In this document: positions 14,712-20,543 of the stretch, piece by piece | Position numbering within the stretch: position 1 is the stretch's first letter | Layout: each line of letters starts with the position of its first letter | Translations under genes and position numbers: made by a program | Assembly: GCA_019232735.1 (NCBI GenBank) | Contig: JAFANL010000147.1 | Location: 1-20,543 of the forward strand | Reading direction: 5' to 3' | DNA: 20,543 nucleotides | Source of the DNA: Aquitalea sp. | Lineage (GTDB): Bacteria; Pseudomonadota; Gammaproteobacteria; Burkholderiales; Chromobacteriaceae | The notes under the pieces: generated by a model | Database searches by the model: none | What the model saw: the letters and a program-made list of their open reading frames with translations, nothing else | Told to the model about the DNA's origin: nothing

Positions 14712-15815
14712 ATGTATGTAGCAGTAAAAGGCGGAGAAACCGCCATTGCCCGATCCTGGGACTTGCTGGCAGCCGCGCGGCGTGGCGATCCGGCACAGCC
14801 GGAGCTGAGCCTGCAGCAGATACGCCAGCAAATGCGCCTGGCCGTGGCCAGGGTGATGCAGGAAGGCTCGCTCTATGATGAAGAACTGGCCGCGCTGGCA
14901 CTGAAACAAGCAGCGGGCGACACGGTGGAAGCCGTCTTCCTGTTGCGCGCCTTCCGTACCACCCTGCCACGCTTTGCCAGCAGCCTGCCGCTGGACACCG
15001 CCGCCATGCGGGTGCGGCGCCGGGTATCCGGCACCTTCAAGGACATCCCCGGTGGACAGATCCTGGGCCCGACAGCGGATTACACCCAGCGCCTGCTGGA
15101 CTTCTCCCTGACAGAAACCAGCCCGCCGCCACGGTGCCATCAGGCCGAAGACGGCCTGCCCTCCCCGCTCCCCACCGTGCTGGAAGTGCTGGCCGCCGAA
15201 GGGCTGATCGAAGCCGAACAGCCCCTGCCCGGCGACCCGGAACCGGCCGACCTGACCCGCCAGCCATTGATGTTCCCCGCAGACCGGCCCACCCGGCTGC
15301 AAAACCTGGCGCGCGGTGATGAGGGTTGGCTGCTGGGCCTGGCCTACTCCACCCAGCGTGGCTATGCCGAGAGCCACCCCTTTGCCGGCGAAATCCGCAT
15401 GGGGGAAGTCAGCGTACTGGTCTGCCCGGAGGAGCTGGGTTTCGACATCAACATCGGCGAGATCACCCTCACCGAATGCCAGATGATCAACCAGTTTGCC
15501 GGTAGCAAGACGGCACCGCCGCAATTCACCCGTGGCTATGGCCTGAGCTTTGGCGAGGCCGAGCGCAAGGCCATGGCCATGGCACTGGTGGACCGCAGCC
15601 TGCGCGCCACCGAGCTGGGCGAAGCCGCCCACGCCCCGGCGCAGCAGCAGGAATTCGTGCTGTATCACAGCGACAATGTGGAAGCCTCCGGCTTTGTCCA
15701 GCATCTCAAGCTGCCGCACTACGTCGACTTCCAGGCCGAGCTGTCACTGATCCGTACCCTGCGGGCACAGACAGCCACGGCATCCCCCCTTGCCACGGAG
15801 GAAAACCATGACTGA
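14712..15815 (+). CDS. phnI: C-P lyase core subunit PhnI
   Basis: PhnI, with G, H and L, displaces adenine from ATP by the phosphonate to give ribosyl-phosphonate triphosphate; alone it is a purine nucleosidase. The product is 367 residues (E. coli 354). It starts MYVAVKGGETAIARSWDLLA. Typical pieces are AFRTTLPRFASSLPLDTAAM, GWLLGLAYSTQRGYAESHPF and LGFDINIGEITLTECQMINQ. I chose the ATG at 14712 because GGAGGG lies 5 bases before it; the reading frame is open from 14670, inside phnH. Its end overlaps phnJ by 8 bases. No unusual residues are apparent. Confidence 0.96.
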   Translation: MYVAVKGGETAIARSWDLLAAARRGDPAQPELSLQQIRQQMRLAVARVMQEGSLYDEELAALALKQAAGDTVEAVFLLRAFRTTLPRFASSLPLDTAAMRVRRRVSGTFKDIPGGQILGPTADYTQRLLDFSLTETSPPPRCHQAEDGLPSPLPTVLEVLAAEGLIEAEQPLPGDPEPADLTRQPLMFPADRPTRLQNLARGDEGWLLGLAYSTQRGYAESHPFAGEIRMGEVSVLVCPEELGFDINIGEITLTECQMINQFAGSKTAPPQFTRGYGLSFGEAERKAMAMALVDRSLRATELGEAAHAPAQQQEFVLYHSDNVEASGFVQHLKLPHYVDFQAELSLIRTLRAQTATASPLATEENHD

Positions 15816-16662
15816 AGCGCGCCCAGGCCAGTGGCAATACAACTTTGCCTTTCTGGACGAAAACACCAAGCGCATGCTGCGCCGCGCCCTGCTCAAGGCC
15901 GTGGCCATTCCCGGCTACCAGGTCCCCTTCGGCAGCCGCGAAATGCCGCTGCCCTACGGCTGGGGCACTGGAGGCATCCAGCTGACGGCCAGCATCATCG
16001 GTCAGCATGATGTGCTCAAGGTGATAGACCAGGGGGCGGATGACACCACCAATGCCGTCAACATCCGCCGCTTCTTTGCCCGGGTCACCGGGGTGGCCAC
16101 CACCAGCCATACCACCGAGGCCAGCCTGATCCAGACTCGCCACCGCATCCCGGAAACCCCGCTGCGCCCCGGTCAGATCGTGGTGTTCCAGGTGCCGGAA
16201 CCAGAAGCCCTGCGCACGCTGGAAGCCAGCGAAGTGGAAACCCGCAAGCTGCATGCCCATCAGGAATACGGCCTGATGCATGTCAAGCTGTATGAGGACA
16301 TTGCCCGCTTCGGCCATATCGCCACCAGTTACGACTATCCGGTGATGGTCAACCAGCGCTATCTGGCCTCGCCCTCGCCCATTCCCAAGTTCGATAACCC
16401 CAAGCTGGACATGAGCCCGGCACTGCTGCTGTTCGGTGCCGGCCGGGAAAAACGGCTGTATGCCATTCCGCCCTATACCCGGGTGGAAAGCCTGGCCTTT
16501 GACGACCACCCCTTCAGCGTGCAGCGCTGGGAGCAGGCCTGCGCCCTGTGCGGCAGCCACGACAGCTATCTGGACGAAATCATCACCGACGATGCCGGTG
16601 CCCGGATGTTTGTCTGCTCCGATACCGATTACTGTCAGCAACAGCAGGAGGGCGTGGCATGA
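15808..16662 (+). CDS. phnJ: Radical-SAM C-P lyase catalytic subunit PhnJ
   Basis: PhnJ breaks the carbon-phosphorus bond of ribosyl-phosphonate monophosphate by radical SAM chemistry, giving an alkane and ribose cyclic phosphate. The 284-residue product keeps the exact motif Cx2Cx21Cx5C: Cys245, Cys248, Cys270 and Cys276. This corresponds to E. coli Cys241, 244, 266 and 272. The glycine proposed as radical site (E. coli Gly32) is Gly36 here, in AIPGYQVPFGSREMPLPYGW. The ATG at 15808 has GGAGG 6 bases upstream, overlaps phnI by 8 bases, and its stop overlaps phnK by 4 (ATGA). All known key residues are present, so the lyase should be functional. Confidence 0.98.
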   Translation: MTEARPGQWQYNFAFLDENTKRMLRRALLKAVAIPGYQVPFGSREMPLPYGWGTGGIQLTASIIGQHDVLKVIDQGADDTTNAVNIRRFFARVTGVATTSHTTEASLIQTRHRIPETPLRPGQIVVFQVPEPEALRTLEASEVETRKLHAHQEYGLMHVKLYEDIARFGHIATSYDYPVMVNQRYLASPSPIPKFDNPKLDMSPALLLFGAGREKRLYAIPPYTRVESLAFDDHPFSVQRWEQACALCGSHDSYLDEIITDDAGARMFVCSDTDYCQQQQEGVA

Positions 16663-17432
16663 GCCAGCCAGTATTGAGCGTCAGCGGCCTGGCCAAGGAC
16701 TATGGCAATGGCCAGGGCTGTTTCGACATCGATTTCGAACTGTATGCCGGTGAGGTGCTGTGCATTGTCGGCGAATCCGGTTCCGGCAAATCCACCCTGC
16801 TGTCCACGCTGGCAGGCCGCTTGCGTGCCGACAGCGGCAGCGTGCGCTTTTGCGACCGTGATGGCCGCCAACACGAGCTGACCGAGCTGGCCGAGGCCGA
16901 ACGCCGTCGGCTGGCACGCAGCGAATGGGGCTTTGTCACCCAGCATGCCCGCGATGGTCTGCGCATGGGCGTATCGGCCGGTGCCAATGTCAGCGAGCGC
17001 TTGATGGCACTGGGCCAGCGCCATTACGGCCAGCTGCGCGAAACTGCCGCCCAGTGGCTGGAAAAGGTGGAAATCAGCCGCGAGCGGCTGGACGACAGAC
17101 CCAGCGCCTTCTCCGGTGGCATGCAGCAACGCTTGCAGATTGCCCGCAACCTGGTCACCCAGCCCCGGCTGGTGTTCATGGACGAACCCACCGGCGGGCT
17201 GGATGTCTCGGTGCAGGCCCGCTTTCTCGACCTGTTGCGCCGGCTGGTCCACGACAGCGGCATCGCCGTCATCATGGTGACGCACGATCTGGGCGTGGCG
17301 CGACTGCTGGCCCAGCGCACCCTGGTGATGCAGCGTGGCCGGGTGGTGGAAGCCGGGCTGACCGACCAGATCCTGGACGATCCGCAACACCCTTACAGCC
17401 AGCTTCTGGTGTCTTCCATCCTGCAGGCCTGA
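16659..17432 (+). CDS. phnK: C-P lyase ABC-type ATPase PhnK
   Basis: PhnK is an ABC ATPase that does not belong to a membrane transporter; it docks on the PhnGHIJ core at PhnJ and is required for turnover in vivo. The 257-residue product (E. coli 252) has Walker A GESGSGKST (38-46), signature FSGGMQ (151-156) and Walker B LVFMDE (171-176), followed by the switch region MVTHDLGVARLLAQRT. It resembles oligopeptide-type ATPases, ending DPQHPYSQLLVSSIL. The ATG at 16659 overlaps the phnJ stop and has an AGGAGGG sequence upstream. phnL starts 4 bases after its stop. Confidence 0.95.
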   Translation: MSQPVLSVSGLAKDYGNGQGCFDIDFELYAGEVLCIVGESGSGKSTLLSTLAGRLRADSGSVRFCDRDGRQHELTELAEAERRRLARSEWGFVTQHARDGLRMGVSAGANVSERLMALGQRHYGQLRETAAQWLEKVEISRERLDDRPSAFSGGMQQRLQIARNLVTQPRLVFMDEPTGGLDVSVQARFLDLLRRLVHDSGIAVIMVTHDLGVARLLAQRTLVMQRGRVVEAGLTDQILDDPQHPYSQLLVSSILQA

Positions 17433-17436
17433 AACC

Positions 17437-18138
17437 ATGAATCTACTGATCGATGCGCGACAACTGAGCAAAACCTTTGTACTGCACCAGCAAGGCGGGC
17501 TGGCCTTGCCAGTGCTGTCCGATGTCTCACTGCAAGTGGCCGCCGGCGAATGCGTGGCGCTCACCGGCCCTTCCGGCGCGGGCAAGAGCACCCTGCTCAA
17601 GGCCCTGTATGCCAACTATCTGGTCGCAAGCGGCAGCATCCGCATTCGCCACCAGCAACAATGGGTGGACATGGCCACGGCACAAGCCCATGAAATCGCC
17701 GCCGTGCGCCGCCACACCATGGGCTATGTCAGCCAGTTCCTGCGGGTGATTCCGCGGGTGTCGGCACTGGACATCGTGGCCGAACCGCTGCTGGAATGGG
17801 GCTACTCGGCGCAGGAAGCCCAGCAGCAGGCCGGCGCATGGCTGGCGCGGCTGAACATCGGCGAACGGCTGTGGAGCCTGCCGCCAGCCACCTTCTCCGG
17901 TGGCGAGCAGCAGCGGGTGAATATCGCGCGCGGCATGATCGCCCCCCGCCCCATCCTGCTGCTGGACGAACCCACTGCTTCGCTGGATGCCGCCAACCGG
18001 GCAGTGGTCATCAGCCTGATGCGGGAGGCCCGCCAACGCGGTGCCGCCCTGGTGGGCATTTTCCATGATGAAGACACCCGTGATGCGGTGGCCAGCCGCA
18101 TTTTCCAGGTGCCTCTGGCCCATGCCGGCCACGCCTGA
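17437..18138 (+). CDS. phnL: C-P lyase ABC-type ATPase PhnL
   Basis: PhnL is the second ABC-type ATPase of the pathway; it is needed with PhnG, H and I for formation of ribosyl-phosphonate triphosphate and can join PhnK on the core complex. The 233-residue product (E. coli 226) shows Walker A GPSGAGKST (44-52), signature FSGGEQ (153-158) and Walker B ILLLDE (173-178). The family-typical stretch RRHTMGYVSQFLRVIPRVSA lies between. Start at 17437, 4 bases after phnK; the ribosome binding site is poor, which suggests translation by reinitiation. phnM starts 16 bases after its stop. Confidence 0.95.
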   Translation: MNLLIDARQLSKTFVLHQQGGLALPVLSDVSLQVAAGECVALTGPSGAGKSTLLKALYANYLVASGSIRIRHQQQWVDMATAQAHEIAAVRRHTMGYVSQFLRVIPRVSALDIVAEPLLEWGYSAQEAQQQAGAWLARLNIGERLWSLPPATFSGGEQQRVNIARGMIAPRPILLLDEPTASLDAANRAVVISLMREARQRGAALVGIFHDEDTRDAVASRIFQVPLAHAGHA

Positions 18139-18154
18139 GCAAGAAGGAAGGACG

Positions 18155-19303
18155 ATGAAACGCATACTCAACAATGCCCGGCTGGTACTGGCCGATGGCC
18201 TCATCCCGTGCGGCGCGCTGGAAATCGACGCGGGACTGATCAGCGCCATCCATACACAAGCGCTGCCGCCACAGACGCCCGGCTGTGAGGACCTGAACGG
18301 CGACGACCTGCTGCCCGGTCTGGTGGAGATTCACACCGACAATCTGGAAAAACACCTGATGCCGCGCAATGGCGTGCTGTGGCCCATGCTGCCCGCCGTC
18401 GTTACCCACGATGCCCAATGCGTGGCCGCTGGCATCACCACGGTATTCGATGCACTGGCGGTGGGCGATCTGGAAGGGGAAAGCGTGCGTCTGGACACCC
18501 TGCACACTGCTTTTGCCGCCATCGTCCAGGGCATGGAGCAAGGCGTGTTTCGCGCCAGCCACCTGTTCCACCTACGCTGCGAGCTGGCTTATCCCGGCCT
18601 GCTGGACGAACTGTCACCGCTGATCGGCCACCCCGCGGTGCGGCTGGTATCGGTCATGGACCACACCCCGGGCCAGCGCCAGTACCGCGATATCGGGCAA
18701 TACAAGAAGTATTACGGCAAGAAAAAAGTGGGCTGGGATGACGACACCTTTCTGGCCGCCGTGGCGCAACGTCAGCAGATGCAGCAACAATATGCCGGCA
18801 AGCACAAGCACAGCGTGGTGGCGCTGGCCCGTCAGCATGGCATCCCGCTGGCCAGCCATGATGACACCGACCCGCAGCACATTGCCGAGGCGGTGGCGGA
18901 TGGCGTGGCGATCTCGGAATTTCCCACCACCCTGTCTGCGGCACAGGCGGCGCATCAGCACGGGCTGCACACCGTGATGGGCGCACCCAATGTCGTGCGC
19001 GGCGGCTCGCATTCCGGCAATGTTGCGGCACTGGAGCTGGCACAGCATGGCTTGCTGGATATCCTGTCGTCCGACTATGTGCCGGCCAGCCTGTTACACG
19101 CGGCCTATCTGCTGGTGGAACAAGCCGGCTGGAGCCTGCCGCGGGCCATCGCCACCGTCAGCCTCAACCCGGCCCGCGCCGTGGGGCTGCATGACAGGGG
19201 CCAGATTGCCATCGGCCAGCGTGCCGACCTGATCCAGGTACGCCGCCATGCCGAGGTGCCACTGGTGCAGCAAGTGTGGAATGCCGGACGCCGGGTATTC
19301 TGA
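18155..19303 (+). CDS. phnM: Ribosyl-phosphonate triphosphate diphosphohydrolase PhnM
   Basis: PhnM removes pyrophosphate from ribosyl-1-phosphonate 5-triphosphate to make the PhnJ substrate. It is a metal-dependent amidohydrolase-fold enzyme. The 382-residue product (E. coli 378) has the metal-binding stretch EIHTDNLEKHLMPR (His60, Asp62), the later MDHTPGQRQYRD, IPLASHDDTDPQH (ligands) and GAPNVVRGGSHSGN, and ends with the amidohydrolase tail GQIAIGQRADLIQV. The ATG at 18155 follows an AAGGAAGG site; the frame is open earlier, from 18041 inside phnL, but without support. Last gene of the rightward operon, followed by a strong terminator. Confidence 0.96.
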   Translation: MKRILNNARLVLADGLIPCGALEIDAGLISAIHTQALPPQTPGCEDLNGDDLLPGLVEIHTDNLEKHLMPRNGVLWPMLPAVVTHDAQCVAAGITTVFDALAVGDLEGESVRLDTLHTAFAAIVQGMEQGVFRASHLFHLRCELAYPGLLDELSPLIGHPAVRLVSVMDHTPGQRQYRDIGQYKKYYGKKKVGWDDDTFLAAVAQRQQMQQQYAGKHKHSVVALARQHGIPLASHDDTDPQHIAEAVADGVAISEFPTTLSAAQAAHQHGLHTVMGAPNVVRGGSHSGNVAALELAQHGLLDILSSDYVPASLLHAAYLLVEQAGWSLPRAIATVSLNPARAVGLHDRGQIAIGQRADLIQVRRHAEVPLVQQVWNAGRRVF

Positions 19304-19348
19304 ACAGCCGGCGCCGGGCTCGGGGCTGTCTGCTGACGAGCACACAAA

Positions 19349-19386
19349 AAAACCGCTGTCCCTGATGGGTAACAGCGGTTTTCTCA
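19349..19386. terminator. Bidirectional intrinsic terminator between phnM and the acyl-CoA-binding gene
   Basis: AAAACCGCTGT (19349-19359) pairs perfectly with ACAGCGGTTTT (19372-19382) around a 12-base loop. T-rich sequence follows on the plus strand, and a run of A before the stem gives a T-run on the minus strand. It should stop both phnM and the convergent acyl-CoA-binding gene. Confidence 0.88.
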
Positions 19387-19405
19387 TCCGGCAGGCGCTG
19401 CCGGA
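19387..19405. repeat. Small hairpin next to the terminator
   Basis: TCCGGCA (19387-19393) and TGCCGGA (19399-19405) pair around a five-base loop. The same sequence, shortened by four bases (CATCCGG...CGCTGCCGGA), recurs at 19754-19770 on the other side of the acyl-CoA-binding gene. The role is unknown. Confidence 0.4.
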
Positions 19406-19423
19406 ACATGCAAAGCTTGGCTG

Positions 19424-19684
19424 TTATTCGGCCAGCAGCTTCTGCACCACATCGACATAGCCCTGTTTGGCGTCATCGCCGGACATGCCCTTGAGCTTGT
19501 CCCAGGCGTCGTACTTGGCGCGGTTGATGAAATCCATCATGCCAGGGCGCTCGCCGCTGACATCGCCTTCGCTGGCTTGCTTGTACAGTGCATACAGCTG
19601 CAGCAGGGTCTGGTTGTCCGGACGCTCGGACAGCGAGGTAACATCGGCTTGGGCCTGGGCGAACAGGGTGTTCAGATCAGACAT
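19424..19684 (-). CDS. Acyl-CoA-binding protein (ACBP)
   Basis: The 86-residue product is a stand-alone ACBP, a small cytosolic four-helix bundle that binds long-chain acyl-CoA esters. It begins MSDLNTLFAQAQADVTSL. It shows the family signature around LLQLYALYKQASEGD and FINRAKYDAWDKLKGMSGDDAKQGYVDVVQKL, with the expected Tyr, Lys and Trp ligand-contact residues. The ATG at 19684 is preceded by GAAGGAAGA. The gene ends 38 bases from the bidirectional terminator. Stand-alone ACBPs are less common in bacteria than in eukaryotes but occur in proteobacteria. There is no lipid gene beside it to suggest a specific pathway. Confidence 0.92.
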   Translation of the reverse strand: MSDLNTLFAQAQADVTSLSERPDNQTLLQLYALYKQASEGDVSGERPGMMDFINRAKYDAWDKLKGMSGDDAKQGYVDVVQKLLAE

Positions 19685-19713
19685 GCTTCTTCCTTCGTGA
19701 ATAGGTCTGCAAT

Positions 19714-19770
19714 AGCGGTATGTTCCGCTGTACTGGGCAGGACGGCTGTCCTGCATCCGGCGCTGCCGGA
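19714..19770. repeat. Cluster of three small hairpins between the TonB-like and ACBP genes
   Basis: Three inverted repeats stand in a row: AGCGG/CCGCT (19714-19729), GCAGGAC/GTCCTGC (19737-19754, four-base loop) and TCCGGC/GCCGGA (19756-19770, three-base loop). None has a T-run on either strand. They may form a folded leader of the ACBP mRNA or a factor-dependent terminator for the TonB-like gene. On the minus strand TGCTAAATT (19786-19778) is a possible extended -10 for ACBP, which would place all three hairpins in its leader. Confidence 0.4.
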
Positions 19771-19820
19771 CTGGCTGAATTTAGCATGAAATGCCAGCGC
19801 CTGCTTGCCACGCCAGCCAT

Positions 19821-20543
19821 TCAGTTGTCTGGCGACGGCTGCGTATCGCCCCCTTGTTGCGGGCCGATATGGATGACCTTGAAACTTTTGACTGGCTGGC
19901 CATCGCGGATGGCCGGATAGAAACGGGCGCTACGGAATATCTCCAGCAAGGGCGCTTCCACCCCGGCGGGACGGGCCGATACCAGCTGCACCGCATCCAC
20001 CGTGCCCTGTTCGTTGATATAGATCCTCAGGTTGACGTCAACTTCGTCCATGCCCACGCCATAGGGCGCCACCAGCTGGATCGGCAACTGTTCCAGTGCC
20101 AGCACGTCCAGCTGCGGGGCGGCATAGTAGAAATCCAGCCCCAGCTGCTGGGCTGCGCTATCCGTTGCGGCCGACTCGGCATTGACCGGCATCGGCAACG
20201 TCGTTGCCGCATCGGCAAGCGATGGTGCAGGCGCCGATGGCAGCGCTGCACTGGCCGGCACCGCGCTGGCATCGTGATGCAGCACACTGCGGCCGCGCGG
20301 CTGTTGCAGCACCCGCGCGACCTGTTCCGATGAGTGGGGTCGGGTCGCTGGGGGCGGACGGATCATCCGCGCTGCCTCGGCATGCGGCCGGGCCGGATGG
20401 GTGGTGCTCAGCCGTACCGAGAGGGTCTGCGGCTGACCATGCAGGCTGCCGGCCAGCGGCAGCCGCATGAACAGCGGCGCATGCAGCAACAGGGACAGGC
20501 TGAGCGTCAGCATCAGGCGGTCCGCCTCTGACAAGGCCGCCCA
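19821..20543 (-). CDS. TonB-like protein with C-terminal TonB domain, start beyond window
   Basis: The reading frame is open to the right edge; a TTG at 20534 and an ATG at 20513 are possible starts, but the true start probably lies outside. The visible part has an N-terminal hydrophobic anchor (LMLTLSLSLLLHAPLFM), then about 120 residues rich in Ala, Pro, Ser and Arg as a periplasm-spanning linker. A C-terminal domain (about the last 80 residues: VDVNLRIYINEQGTVDAVQL, then EIFRSARFYPAIRDGQPV) has the TonB_C pattern. TonB proteins couple inner-membrane energy to outer-membrane transport. No exbB/exbD or receptor gene is visible, so it could also be an energy-transducer-like protein with another role. 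Confidence 0.72.
   Translation of the reverse strand, partial: WAALSEADRLMLTLSLSLLLHAPLFMRLPLAGSLHGQPQTLSVRLSTTHPARPHAEAARMIRPPPATRPHSSEQVARVLQQPRGRSVLHHDASAVPASAALPSAPAPSLADAATTLPMPVNAESAATDSAAQQLGLDFYYAAPQLDVLALEQLPIQLVAPYGVGMDEVDVNLRIYINEQGTVDAVQLVSARPAGVEAPLLEIFRSARFYPAIRDGQPVKSFKVIHIGPQQGGDTQPSPDN

Overview
The window reads as high-GC chromosome of a betaproteobacterium, most likely Neisseriales/Chromobacteriaceae. This is inferred from gene content and protein style (HtpX, a NhaR-type LysR regulator, the betaproteobacterial 'site-specific recombinase' membrane family, a GGDEF protein, Ald and a complete C-P lyase locus); no search was run. I see no rRNA, tRNA, insertion sequence, phage gene or CRISPR array.

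Layout. 1-872 (-) is htpX, cut by the left edge, divergent from nhaR (1011-1904, +). A large membrane protein of the 'site-specific recombinase' family follows (2088-4136, +). Converging on it is a three-gene ABC importer of the 2-aminoethylphosphonate (AEP) type on the minus strand: aepX (binding protein), aepV (ATPase) and aepW (fused permease), 8142 down to 4146, with a strong stem-loop in the aepX-aepV gap. Divergent from aepX are a membrane diguanylate cyclase (8405-10006, +) and then alanine dehydrogenase ald (10395-11519, +) with a clear intrinsic terminator.

The right half is a C-P lyase locus split into two divergent operons. Leftward: phnF (GntR regulator), a DUF1045 2H-phosphoesterase-like gene, and phnN, all overlapping. 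Rightward: phnG, phnH, phnI, phnJ, phnK, phnL, phnM, nearly all overlapping or within a few bases, closed by a bidirectional terminator. PhnJ carries an exact Cx2Cx21Cx5C cluster motif. phnCDE, phnO and phnP are not in the window. After the terminator come a small acyl-CoA-binding protein and a TonB-like protein, both on the minus strand, the latter running off the right edge.

How the parts work together. The importer probably brings in AEP or related phosphonates. PhnI/G/H/L/M load the phosphonate onto ribose, PhnJ (with PhnK) breaks the C-P bond, and the cyclic ribose phosphate must then be opened and returned to PRPP by PhnN. The opening step is normally done by PhnP. Here the DUF1045 gene sits directly before phnN and is the obvious candidate to replace it. 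A 12-base sequence, TTGTCTATACGT, is present identically (in opposite orientations) in front of aepX and in the phnF-phnG divergent promoter. Its core matches the GTATAGAC core known from PhnF operators, so importer and lyase look like one PhnF regulon about 5.5 kb apart. Both promoters also show degenerate 11-base-spaced repeats resembling Pho boxes, which would add control by phosphate starvation.
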